A model generated the notes under the pieces. The model saw nothing but the letters and a program-made list of their open reading frames with translations. It was not told where the DNA came from and did no database searches. Of a stretch of DNA of 64,000 nucleotides, positions 8,421-16,640 are shown piece after piece. Position numbers and translations under genes: made by a program. The number at the start of each line of letters is the position of its first letter. The first letter of the stretch is position 1. The stretch comes from Sporosarcina quadrami (GTDB lineage Bacteria; Bacillota; Bacilli; Bacillales_A; Planococcaceae), in contig NZ_JACSQN010000005.1 of NCBI RefSeq assembly GCF_014836615.1, positions 1 through 64,000 of the forward strand. The letters run 5' to 3'.

Positions 8421-9233
8421 ATGAAAAAAACTGTCTTAAAATACTTTACGGAATTGACCGGTCATCCAATCTCTTCCTCGATTTTAAAAAAGATTACGAG
8501 TTCCAGAGTAAGCCGACCGCTAATAAAACCATTCGTAAAAACATATTGTATAAATGAAGAGGAAGCGGAATTTCCACTTAGCCATTACGATAGCTTACAA
8601 GCTTATTTTACGCGCAACTTGAAAATCGGTTCACGTCCGATTGATTTGGATCCTGCGCAACTGACTTCCCCTGTCGATGGGTATCTTAAAGCATCAGGCA
8701 CTATCCAAGATGATCAGACCTTTTTCATTAAAGATCATTTATATAGTATAAAACAAATTATGGGAGATGAAAAGAGAGCAAATCCCTATAAAGACGGATT
8801 CTTTTATATTTTTTATCTCTCACCGAGCCATTATCACCACTTTCACTACCCAATTGACGGGAAATTAACAAACCGTTATGCACTAGGAACAGTGTCCTAT
8901 CCTGTAAATGATCTCGGATTGAATTTTGGGGATCGTCCTTTTGAAACGAATTTTCGACTAGTCTCCGAAATTCAATCAAGACGTGGTAAAATTGCAATGA
9001 TTAAAGTCGGAGCACTCAATGTGAACAGCATCCATGTTAACGACTCTTCTACAACTTGCACTAAAGGTGAAGAGTTTGGACATTTTTCATTCGGATCGAC
9101 TGTCATCCTATTCGTAGAGAAAAATGATTCTTTTAAGCCTACGATACCTTCCAAAAGCGAAGTCGTTGTTGGGCAATCTGTCGGAGAATGGTTACCTTCC
9201 CTTGCCAACGGAGAAAGTCAGACTACAAGCTAA
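8421..9233 (+). CDS. psd: Phosphatidylserine decarboxylase proenzyme
   Basis: A membrane-associated enzyme that decarboxylates phosphatidylserine to phosphatidylethanolamine. The proenzyme self-cleaves at a G-S-T motif to form a pyruvoyl group. Here FSFGSTVILF near residue 230 gives the cleavage site between Gly and Ser. The SPSHYHHFHYP segment carries the conserved histidines, and PVDG lies near residue 88. The start is the ATG at 8421, with GGAG 9 nt upstream; an in-frame TTG at 8406 overlaps that site and is rejected. The length of 270 aa is normal for Bacillales. It is followed 15 bp later by the DedA-type gene, so the two are co-transcribed. Confidence 0.95.
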   Translation: MKKTVLKYFTELTGHPISSSILKKITSSRVSRPLIKPFVKTYCINEEEAEFPLSHYDSLQAYFTRNLKIGSRPIDLDPAQLTSPVDGYLKASGTIQDDQTFFIKDHLYSIKQIMGDEKRANPYKDGFFYIFYLSPSHYHHFHYPIDGKLTNRYALGTVSYPVNDLGLNFGDRPFETNFRLVSEIQSRRGKIAMIKVGALNVNSIHVNDSSTTCTKGEEFGHFSFGSTVILFVEKNDSFKPTIPSKSEVVVGQSVGEWLPSLANGESQTTS

Positions 9234-9248
9234 GAATGAGGGGTTGGA

Positions 9249-9734
9249 ATGTTACATTTTCAAGATCTTGTTTTACACTATGGCTATTTCGCTGTGTTCA
9301 TCTTTTTAGCACTCGGTATTTTTGGACTTCCATTGCCGGATGAACTTGTTGTCGCGTTTATTGGTCATCTATCTTCTATTGGAACTTTAAACTATACATT
9401 ATCCGTTTTCATTACTGTTCTCGGAGTGATGACAGGCACAGTGTTCACTTATTCTATAGGCCGCAAAGTAGGAAAGCCGCTTCTCATGAAATACGGGAAA
9501 TGGGTAAGTCTTTCCCCTAAACGATTACAACGTGTGGATAACTGGTTTGATAAATATGGCTCCTGGGCTGTCACTTTCGGGTATTTCGTACCCGGTATGC
9601 GCCATCTCATTTGCTACCTGTCTGGAAGTTCAGGTATGAGCATCCGACGTTATTTATTATTTGCAGCAATTGGTGCATTCGTCTCATCAGTGACATTTCT
9701 ATCAATCGGTTATCTTATTAAATTCCCATTTTAA
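9249..9734 (+). CDS. petA: DedA/VTT family protein (YbfM/PetA type)
   Basis: A 161-residue polytopic protein of the DedA superfamily. It shows the conserved GLPLPDELV re-entrant motif near residue 25 and FGYFVPGMRH near residue 115, which corresponds to the F/Y-x-R-x-x-PG-x-R motif. DedA proteins act as lipid translocases. The B. subtilis member encoded between pssA and psd (YbfM, named PetA) is reported to move phosphatidylethanolamine across the membrane. The position directly after psd supports that assignment here. GAGGGG precedes the ATG. The name rests on gene context plus family, not on experiment. Confidence 0.82.
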   Translation: MLHFQDLVLHYGYFAVFIFLALGIFGLPLPDELVVAFIGHLSSIGTLNYTLSVFITVLGVMTGTVFTYSIGRKVGKPLLMKYGKWVSLSPKRLQRVDNWFDKYGSWAVTFGYFVPGMRHLICYLSGSSGMSIRRYLLFAAIGAFVSSVTFLSIGYLIKFPF

Positions 9735-9773
9735 AAGTGCCACACATGAGATTTGTCTGCATGTGTGGCACTT
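9735..9773. terminator. Bidirectional terminator between petA and the GGDEF-EAL gene
   Basis: A perfect 14-bp stem (AAGTGCCACACATG and its complement) with an 11-nt loop lies between convergent genes. The run on the minus-strand side is T-rich; the plus-strand tail is CTTTC. Confidence 0.88.
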
Positions 9774-9780
9774 CTTTCAT

Positions 9781-11949
9781 TCAATAACACTCAAATACCC
9801 CAAGACGATTAATCGCCGAAACCGGATCGACAGGTTTACTAATATAATAGCCTTGTATACGTTTAGCTCCCATCTGCTTCACTTGCTCTAGTTGACTATC
9901 CGTTTCAACGCCCTCAACGATCGTCTCCAACTGAAGATCATTCGCTATTTTAAGCACTCCTTTGAGAATACTTTTAGACATACCTCCGTCTGACTCCATC
10001 TCCCAAACAAACGCACGGTCAATCTTTATATATTGAAATGGCAGCATCCTTAAAATGGATAATGAAGAATAGCCTGTACCAAAGTCATCCAGAGCTGTTT
10101 TAATACCGAGCGAGTTAAGCGTACTCAACACATTTGCTGAATCATCAATATTTTGAGCAATGACCGATTCTGTCATTTCAAAAATAAGTTTCGATGTTGC
10201 CACTTTTGTTTCACGAAGAATTTTTCTGACATCATTGATGAACTCTGGATCTTCTAATTGTTTGACAGAGACATTTAACGTGACTGTGAAATTCTCGTAA
10301 CCCTCCTTTTGCCATGCATTAATTTGCAAGGCAACTTTCCTTATTAACCAACGACCAATCGGAATAATTTGGTTGTTCTCCTCGACTAGTGGTATAAAGT
10401 CTGAAGGATACACTTCACCGAGAATAGGAGACTTCCAGCGCATCAAAGTTTCAAAGCTGACAATTGAGTCGGAAGCAATTTCATATATCGGCTGATAGAC
10501 GAGATAGAATTCCTCTCTTTCGAGGGCATGCTCTAATTCTTTATGTATTAATCGATTTTGTTCAACTACTCTTGCTAACTCAGCATCCATATAAATAATT
10601 TGATTGCCGCCTTTTTTACGAGCTTCATCGTTGACATATGAAGCTTTCAAAAGCATTGTGTCCATATCTTTTCCAATATCAGACGGACAAATTCCTATAC
10701 TAACCGTCAGCCAAATCGGAGCTTCTCCACCCATATGGACTGGGTACTCCATGGCGTTAATAATGCGTGACGCGAATCGTTCATGCTCGCGACGGCTATC
10801 GGCATAATGTATGATAAGGAATTCCTCTTCACCTACTCTGTATAACGGCGACTTCCCAACCACATGTCGAATTTTTTTACTGAATGCAAAAATAATTTGA
10901 TCACTCAGCTGATAACCAATTCGCTCTTTCCACTCATTAAAACTATCGATTGATACAAAATACATAGCAAAAGGCGATGTTTCTTGCTCTTTAATCGTCT
11001 CATGAAAGTCGTCTTCCATTTGAACACCATTTGCAAGACCAGTTAACAAATCACGTTTCATCATATTCCGTTTCTGATTTTCAAGATGTCGAACATACAA
11101 GGCAATTGCGATTACAACAGCAAATGTTATAAAGATGATAAACCCATTCTGCCATCTTGCTTCGTTAAGCTGTGCCCTATCTGGATTGACACTCGAATCT
11201 ACTAAGATGATGAAATCGTTCCAAGTATGGGCATAAGCAAGAAAGTGGGCATCGTTTTTATCAATTTCGAATGACCCTATCTTGTTTGCATCAGTGCTAT
11301 CGACCATCTTCATATAATCCGGTACTAGATCTTTAATACTCTTTTCAGCTGAGGAAAAAACGACTTCTGCTTTATTCAAAAGAAAAACCGAACCCGGCAA
11401 CCTTGACTCTTCTGTCATCGCACCAATTACATCGGCCATATTGACGACGCCGGATAATACCCCTACAATTTTATTATTTTCATAGACCGGTAACGAAATA
11501 GCCGTCACCTTTTGATTAGGATCCTGATGCAAATTGAACGTTTCACTAAACGCGACTTCCCCTCGTAATGCTTTTTTAAATGATTCTTCTTGTTTAACGT
11601 GAAATTCATAACCATCTGCAGTTAGCACGCTTCCATCTTTCTGGATGAAGCTAAGTCCTGCGAAAAAAGGCATTTTTTTATTTTGTTTATTTAAATATAA
11701 TACTAGTTCCTTTTCGTCTTGTAGAACCTTCGGTAAGTAATCGGCAATCAATTCAAGTTCAACGATCCGTTCATAGGAATAGCGGTTCGATTCATTCGCA
11801 AAGCTTGAGACAAGTTCAGTCGTCTCTCGTTTGACGGATGTTTGGACATATTCTTTTGTAGATGAATAATTGGCTATTGAAACAAAAACGATCGTCGTAA
11901 ATATAACGAGAAGCAAACTATGAATAATCAATTGGCGTTTTGTCACCAC
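9781..11949 (-). CDS. Cache-GGDEF-EAL cyclic-di-GMP protein
   Basis: A 722-residue membrane signalling protein. A transmembrane helix at about 8-28 and a second near 272-290 enclose an extracytoplasmic dCache-like sensor domain. The GGDEF domain follows (about 305-450). Its signature reads GEEEF instead of GGDEF, so cyclase activity is doubtful. The EAL domain (about 460-715) begins ETLMRW rather than EALxRW but keeps LNVSVKQL, EMTES, the DDFGTGYSSL loop, KIDRAFV and EGVE. It is therefore probably a phosphodiesterase that degrades c-di-GMP, possibly tuned by GTP binding. The start codon is GTG. It is the last gene of an operon, 25 bp after a LytTR response regulator, which suggests that the two-component system sets its level. 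Confidence 0.88.
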   Translation of the reverse strand: MVTKRQLIIHSLLLVIFTTIVFVSIANYSSTKEYVQTSVKRETTELVSSFANESNRYSYERIVELELIADYLPKVLQDEKELVLYLNKQNKKMPFFAGLSFIQKDGSVLTADGYEFHVKQEESFKKALRGEVAFSETFNLHQDPNQKVTAISLPVYENNKIVGVLSGVVNMADVIGAMTEESRLPGSVFLLNKAEVVFSSAEKSIKDLVPDYMKMVDSTDANKIGSFEIDKNDAHFLAYAHTWNDFIILVDSSVNPDRAQLNEARWQNGFIIFITFAVVIAIALYVRHLENQKRNMMKRDLLTGLANGVQMEDDFHETIKEQETSPFAMYFVSIDSFNEWKERIGYQLSDQIIFAFSKKIRHVVGKSPLYRVGEEEFLIIHYADSRREHERFASRIINAMEYPVHMGGEAPIWLTVSIGICPSDIGKDMDTMLLKASYVNDEARKKGGNQIIYMDAELARVVEQNRLIHKELEHALEREEFYLVYQPIYEIASDSIVSFETLMRWKSPILGEVYPSDFIPLVEENNQIIPIGRWLIRKVALQINAWQKEGYENFTVTLNVSVKQLEDPEFINDVRKILRETKVATSKLIFEMTESVIAQNIDDSANVLSTLNSLGIKTALDDFGTGYSSLSILRMLPFQYIKIDRAFVWEMESDGGMSKSILKGVLKIANDLQLETIVEGVETDSQLEQVKQMGAKRIQGYYISKPVDPVSAINRLGVFECY

Positions 11950-11974
11950 TACACATCCATTCCTTAAACATCAC

Positions 11975-12718
11975 TCAATGGATGTTCAAATCTGCTGCTT
12001 CTTTCAACATGATTCCTTTTAATTCATTGTAATTATTCCGGCTGAGGGGCACCGGGTTATCTGAACCTTTCAACATGATTGTATGGGATCTAGAAAACGA
12101 ATCGGGGTGAATCGCTTTAATCCTCTGTAAAGGCACCAAGAACGATTGATGGGATCGATAGAATCCAAAAGGAGCAAGCATCTCCTCTAAACGTTTCATT
12201 GTCTCACGCGTATCATATTTTTCACCATCATTGCAGCAAACATAGATTTTCCGTCCCTTTTTCTCAATATATAAGACATCGCTAATAAGAATCATTTGAA
12301 TACCACCAGCAACATTCAATCCTATTTTTGCATCTTTTATAACTTTGACTTCTTTCTTAAGTTCCTTTACTTTTTCCATTGCTCTTTCAAGTCTCATCGG
12401 ATTAATCGGTTTCGTCAAAAAATCCACAGGATGTGCTTCATAACCATCAAGAGCAAATCCTACATGTCCTGTGACAAAAATTATTAACATTTCCGGATAA
12501 GCATTCTCCACTTTTTTAGCCAGCGAGAGACCATCCATTCCATCCATCTCAATATCTAAAAATAGTAACTCTACAGAATGATGCTGCAAATATGCCAATG
12601 CCTCTTCAGCACTGTTTACTTCACCGACAATGTTGATGAATTCATATGATTTCAAATGGGACTTCAATGACTCGATACAATGTTTTTCATCATCCACTAT
12701 TAATGTTTTCACTTTCAT
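11975..12718 (-). CDS. LytTR-family response regulator
   Basis: A two-component regulator with an N-terminal receiver domain (acidic pocket DDE near residues 8-10, phospho-acceptor Asp in LFLDIEMDGMDG, Lys in FLTKPI) and a C-terminal LytTR DNA-binding domain. The latter shows YIEKKGRKIYV, a YDTRETMKRLE helix and FYRSHQSFLVPLQRI. It resembles the regulators paired with AgrC- or LytS-type kinases. I start at the ATG at 12718, with GGAGGGG 5 nt upstream; an upstream in-frame codon at 12736 overlaps that site. It lies 23 bp after the kinase gene and 25 bp before the GGDEF-EAL gene. The target promoters are not identifiable from sequence. Confidence 0.9.
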   Translation of the reverse strand: MKVKTLIVDDEKHCIESLKSHLKSYEFINIVGEVNSAEEALAYLQHHSVELLFLDIEMDGMDGLSLAKKVENAYPEMLIIFVTGHVGFALDGYEAHPVDFLTKPINPMRLERAMEKVKELKKEVKVIKDAKIGLNVAGGIQMILISDVLYIEKKGRKIYVCCNDGEKYDTRETMKRLEEMLAPFGFYRSHQSFLVPLQRIKAIHPDSFSRSHTIMLKGSDNPVPLSRNNYNELKGIMLKEAADLNIH

Positions 12719-12741
12719 GTCGTCCCCTCCGATCATATTGA

Positions 12742-14061
12742 CTATACAGGCAATTGTATTTGAAATGTAATTACGTCATCCGTTAGTTCCGGAAACACGA
12801 TTCCACTGTATTTCTCTGCAATTTTCTTTACAGTCGGCAAACCGAGCCCTTCGTGTAAAGGTTTTGTCGAATACCCAATTGCAAATAAATCACGGACGCC
12901 ATCACTCTGCAAATTTGCATAGTTTGTCACCCGAATAATGATATAACTGCGTTCTTTAGAAATTTCAACAATAATATTCCGTTGATTCTCATCTAAATAC
13001 TCCACTTCATCAATGGCGTTTTGTAGTAAGTTGCCAAGCATCTTATTCATTTCGTATACGGAACAAGGCATGTCCTTCATATCGTCACGCAATATGAATT
13101 CGATTGTAATTTTCTTTTTCTGAGCAATTCCATTGAATGTTGAAAGCATTGCAGAGACTGCAGGGTGGTGCAAAGGCAATAGATCATTAATGCTTGCTGC
13201 TGACTTCGTCATTTCTTCAATATATGTTTTGCTTGCATCATACTCGGCTTTTTGAATCATTCCATAAAGTGCTGTTAAATGGAAATTAAAATCATGTCTC
13301 TGTGATCTAACAATTTGGAAAAAAGATAACAATTCTTTTTGATATTGTTTATCTAAGAAGTTTTGGATACTTTCATTTTTATGTAAAATAATTCTTCGCA
13401 TAAAAAAGATGCTCGATAATGTGATAGCAATCATCCAAAATGTGATGAACAACCGATAGTGAATTCTTATTTGATCTAACTCGATTGCCGTATATATTAC
13501 TCCTGCTGACAATAGCACCAACATTAAAATGACAAAGAAAATATGTCCATTAAATGAAAGCTCTGACTCGTCTTCTGAAATCTGCTCCTCAAATAAAGTG
13601 GGCGGGAATAGCGTAGGCGCTTTGGAGTAAATAAAAATGGAAATTAATATATTATTCATCGATACCAATAGGTCTGCAGATAAATTGGAACCGAAATCCA
13701 CTTTGATTCCGCTCATTTCCATTAACAGACCTAATAGGTTATACTCCAAAAGACTTATGAATAGCAATTGGAAAAGCATTGATAATAGAATGGCAACTAG
13801 GATTTGAGTTAACGGGATCTTCATAATTAAATAAAGGATCGGAACTATTAGGACTGCAACAACAAAAAAAGGATATAGTCCGCTAATAAAGATCGTCAAA
13901 GTTGCATACATTAAACCCGCTAATAAACTGACTGGTGCAATAACTTTCGTACTATTTACCGGATGGATACCTACTAGTGAATAACCGAGCAACAGCCCAG
14001 TAAACAGTTGTATTGAGAATAAGATACCATCGTAAAGAAGAATCCCCACATTCCCACTCAT
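12742..14061 (-). CDS. AgrC/GHKL-type sensor histidine kinase
   Basis: A 439-residue membrane kinase with six to seven hydrophobic segments in the first 225 residues, then a cytoplasmic dimerisation helix with the phospho-acceptor histidine in SQRHDFNFHL (near residue 262). The GHKL ATPase domain has an N box NLLQNAIDEVE (near 350) and a G box GLGLPTVKKIAEKY (near 405). The polytopic sensor and RHDxxxH motif are typical of peptide-sensing AgrC-like kinases, which pair with LytTR regulators, as here. No AgrB- or AgrD-like gene was seen nearby, so the ligand is unknown. AGGTG lies 5 nt before the ATG. It is the first gene of the kinase-regulator-GGDEF/EAL operon. Confidence 0.88.
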   Translation of the reverse strand: MSGNVGILLYDGILFSIQLFTGLLLGYSLVGIHPVNSTKVIAPVSLLAGLMYATLTIFISGLYPFFVVAVLIVPILYLIMKIPLTQILVAILLSMLFQLLFISLLEYNLLGLLMEMSGIKVDFGSNLSADLLVSMNNILISIFIYSKAPTLFPPTLFEEQISEDESELSFNGHIFFVILMLVLLSAGVIYTAIELDQIRIHYRLFITFWMIAITLSSIFFMRRIILHKNESIQNFLDKQYQKELLSFFQIVRSQRHDFNFHLTALYGMIQKAEYDASKTYIEEMTKSAASINDLLPLHHPAVSAMLSTFNGIAQKKKITIEFILRDDMKDMPCSVYEMNKMLGNLLQNAIDEVEYLDENQRNIIVEISKERSYIIIRVTNYANLQSDGVRDLFAIGYSTKPLHEGLGLPTVKKIAEKYSGIVFPELTDDVITFQIQLPV

Positions 14062-14223
14062 TTCGTCACCTGATCCTATATAGCAATTTTAAAAAAGGTT
14101 TATTTTAATGGATAATTCTATACATTTAAAATCTTAATGTACATACTCAATTATACCTAAATAGTGTTCAATCATCAACCTCGGTCGCTTGCTATTATCC
14201 CTTGGACAGTAAAAATTTAAACG

Positions 14224-14260
14224 AAAAAAAAAACGTAGATCAGCAATTGCCGATCCACGT
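14224..14260 (-). terminator. Terminator downstream of the acidic lipoprotein
   Basis: A 12-bp stem (ACGTGGATCGGC pairing with GCTGATCTACGT, including G-U pairs) with an AATT loop is followed on the minus strand by a run of ten T. It ends the ABC exporter/lipoprotein operon. Confidence 0.93.
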
Positions 14261-14277
14261 CATTAATTTCTATTGAC

Positions 14278-14790
14278 TTATTTCAATTCTTCTAAAGCTG
14301 CAATAACATCAGCATAATTCGGGTGGCCTTCACCAAAGAACACGAAATGATCTTCACCAATTAATACAACTGGTACCATACCTCTTTCACCTTCATATTC
14401 TAATGGCCATTCTCCAGTTTCTTTAGCCTCTGCCAAGAACTCAGTACCCGGCTCAATTGTGAATATTTGCAAAGGTAAGAAATCTTCTTGGTTAATCATA
14501 ATTCTTGTATTATCAGTAACGCCTAGCATAATATTGTCTTCTTCTTTCCCTACTACTTCTAACTCATATCCTTTGTCTTTCAATGTATCATAGACTTGCT
14601 TGTAGAACTCATCTGTGAACTCGGGTGCATCTTCAGAAGCCCCTTCTGTTGCATCAGTAGCGCCATCTTCTTTTTCACCAGTTGTTACATCAGCTTTATC
14701 TTTGTCTCCGTCATCCTTCTTGTCGTCTCCGCAAGCTGCAAGCGCAAGCCCCAAGACCATTACTAAGAATAGTGTTAGAAATTTTTTCAT
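14278..14790 (-). CDS. Acidic lipoprotein of unknown function
   Basis: A 170-residue secreted lipoprotein. The signal peptide MKKFLTLFLVMVLGLALAAC ends in a lipobox (ALAAC) whose Cys would be lipidated. A linker very rich in D, E, K and T follows (about residues 21-58). A small folded domain then begins at EFTDEFYKQVYDTLKDKGY and contains MINQEDFLPLQIFTIEPGTE. No family was recognised. The ATG at 14790 has GGAGG 8 nt upstream; the longer in-frame extension to 14853 is rejected. It lies 66 bp after the second ABC exporter gene with no terminator between them, so it is probably co-transcribed and may assist the exporter or protect the envelope; this is inference. Confidence 0.78.
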   Translation of the reverse strand: MKKFLTLFLVMVLGLALAACGDDKKDDGDKDKADVTTGEKEDGATDATEGASEDAPEFTDEFYKQVYDTLKDKGYELEVVGKEEDNIMLGVTDNTRIMINQEDFLPLQIFTIEPGTEFLAEAKETGEWPLEYEGERGMVPVVLIGEDHFVFFGEGHPNYADVIAALEELK

Positions 14791-14856
14791 CGTGATTTCC
14801 TCCAATTTTTTTAATTTATTTATATTGAACGCAATCATCAAACTGCGAAACAACCA

Positions 14857-16599
14857 TTATTCGGTTGAAAGACCTTCGTGTTTTTCCATTTGGATTTCAA
14901 CCAATTGACGATATAATTTATTCGTTCGGAATAACTCGTCATGTGTTCCTGTACCGCTAACTTGACCATTGTCCATTACAATAATTTGATCTGCGTTTCT
15001 TATCAGACTCATATCATGGGCAATCATAACAGTCGTACGAGATTTCATCAACATCTCTAGTGATTCTTCTATATGATTTTCCGATCTAGCATCTAGACTT
15101 GAAGTAGCTTCGTCAAATAGTAAAATCGGTGCATTCATAATGAACGAACGAGCAATTGCAACTCTTTGACGTTGACCACCCGATAATTTAGAGCCGAATT
15201 CCCCTACTTCTGTTTCGAATCCTTCTGGGAATTCTTCAATGAATCCAACAGCATCAGCCATTATTGCAGCTTCACGAACTTCTTCCATACTTGCTTCCCG
15301 GTCAAGTCCATACGTAATATTGTCTCGTATTGTACCTGATAATAATGGACTTGCTTGAGCGACATTTGCAATGGATCTACGCCATTCATCCAAATGATAT
15401 CTGTCGACTGGCGTATCTCCCAACATCATTTTCCCTACATTAGGCTCATAAAAACGCTCAAGCAATTTGAATAATGTTGATTTACCACAGCCACTTGGAC
15501 CTACGATTGCAGTTATCTTCCCTGCAGGTATAGTCAAGTTCACATTTGATAAAACTGGTTTTTCATCATAACTGAACGACACATTTTCTAATGTTATATC
15601 ATTTGCGAAACTATCATTTAAGGGTAGTTCCCTGTGTAATTGTTCACTATCGTTTTTAAGAATATCTGCTATTTTCTCAGATGCACCTTTAGCATTTTTG
15701 ATTGTTGTCCAGAAGATTCCATATTTCAATACGTTCATATGGATGAACTGAACGTAAAGATAAAAGGAAAGAACCTGACTGACACGCATTTCACCTTTTG
15801 ACATCAAATAGCTTCCGTAAATGAGAACCGTTCCGACAATGATTGCCCGGACACTTTTCAGTAAAGGTTCACCATATAGGTCAACAATCGCACGTCTTTT
15901 CTCTACTTGGTATTGCTTGAGCAGGATTTCTTTGCCTTTATCGATCTCTTCCTGCTCTTTATTGAATGATTTGATAAGTCTGATTCTCGGCAACCGTTCA
16001 GCAAAGAATGCTGTAATGCCAGAAAATTGGGCTTGAACAGCCAATTGTCTTTTTTGGGTGAAATGACCGACGATCGCCGAGACGATTAAAATATACGGAA
16101 TAACCGGTAACAACGCAAATGTCAATTTAGGATTCATATTGTACATGATGACATACGATCCAACTAAAGAATAAGTTGCTATAATTACTGTACTGAACTC
16201 GGTAATTGCACTGTCGATGAAAATCGGGTCAACCGTCACACGGCTTATAAGCTGTTGAGAAGGTTGCTTGTTATAATCTTTCATCGGCGCCCGTATAATC
16301 TTACTCCAAACAGTCTGTTGGATGTTTCTCAAAGTGACCGCCGGAGTCAGAGATGAAAATAATGCAGACAATGCTATGAGCAATGTCGAAAGTGACATAA
16401 GTACTATATAGTTACGGATAGTTTCCTTATCAAAAATCTCCCCTGCATAAATTCCTGCTGTATATTTAGGCAAAATCAAACCTAATGTTGTAGATAAAAA
16501 CAACATGATTATACCGATAATATATAACTTCCAAGGAAGTTTTGATTTAAAAATTATTCCGAAAAAGTCTTTCCAACCATGTTTTTTTGCTTCCTCCAT
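14857..16599 (-). CDS. ABC exporter, fused permease-ATPase (second subunit)
   Basis: A 580-residue half-transporter with six transmembrane helices (about 25-320) and a C-terminal nucleotide-binding domain. The ATPase is complete: Walker A GPSGCGKST, signature LSGGQRQRVA, Walker B LLFDEATSSLD with its catalytic Glu, and an AHD switch histidine. It probably forms a heterodimer with the preceding gene, whose stop lies 41 bp upstream. The substrate is unknown; drug, peptide or lipid export are all possible. The ATG at 16599 has GGGAGG 7 nt upstream, whereas the in-frame extension to 16635 carries no ribosome site. Confidence 0.9.
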   Translation of the reverse strand: MEEAKKHGWKDFFGIIFKSKLPWKLYIIGIIMLFLSTTLGLILPKYTAGIYAGEIFDKETIRNYIVLMSLSTLLIALSALFSSLTPAVTLRNIQQTVWSKIIRAPMKDYNKQPSQQLISRVTVDPIFIDSAITEFSTVIIATYSLVGSYVIMYNMNPKLTFALLPVIPYILIVSAIVGHFTQKRQLAVQAQFSGITAFFAERLPRIRLIKSFNKEQEEIDKGKEILLKQYQVEKRRAIVDLYGEPLLKSVRAIIVGTVLIYGSYLMSKGEMRVSQVLSFYLYVQFIHMNVLKYGIFWTTIKNAKGASEKIADILKNDSEQLHRELPLNDSFANDITLENVSFSYDEKPVLSNVNLTIPAGKITAIVGPSGCGKSTLFKLLERFYEPNVGKMMLGDTPVDRYHLDEWRRSIANVAQASPLLSGTIRDNITYGLDREASMEEVREAAIMADAVGFIEEFPEGFETEVGEFGSKLSGGQRQRVAIARSFIMNAPILLFDEATSSLDARSENHIEESLEMLMKSRTTVMIAHDMSLIRNADQIIVMDNGQVSGTGTHDELFRTNKLYRQLVEIQMEKHEGLSTE

Positions 16600-16640
16600 T
16601 TTCTTGCCTCCCTGAGTATAGATTTTAAGCATCAACCGCT

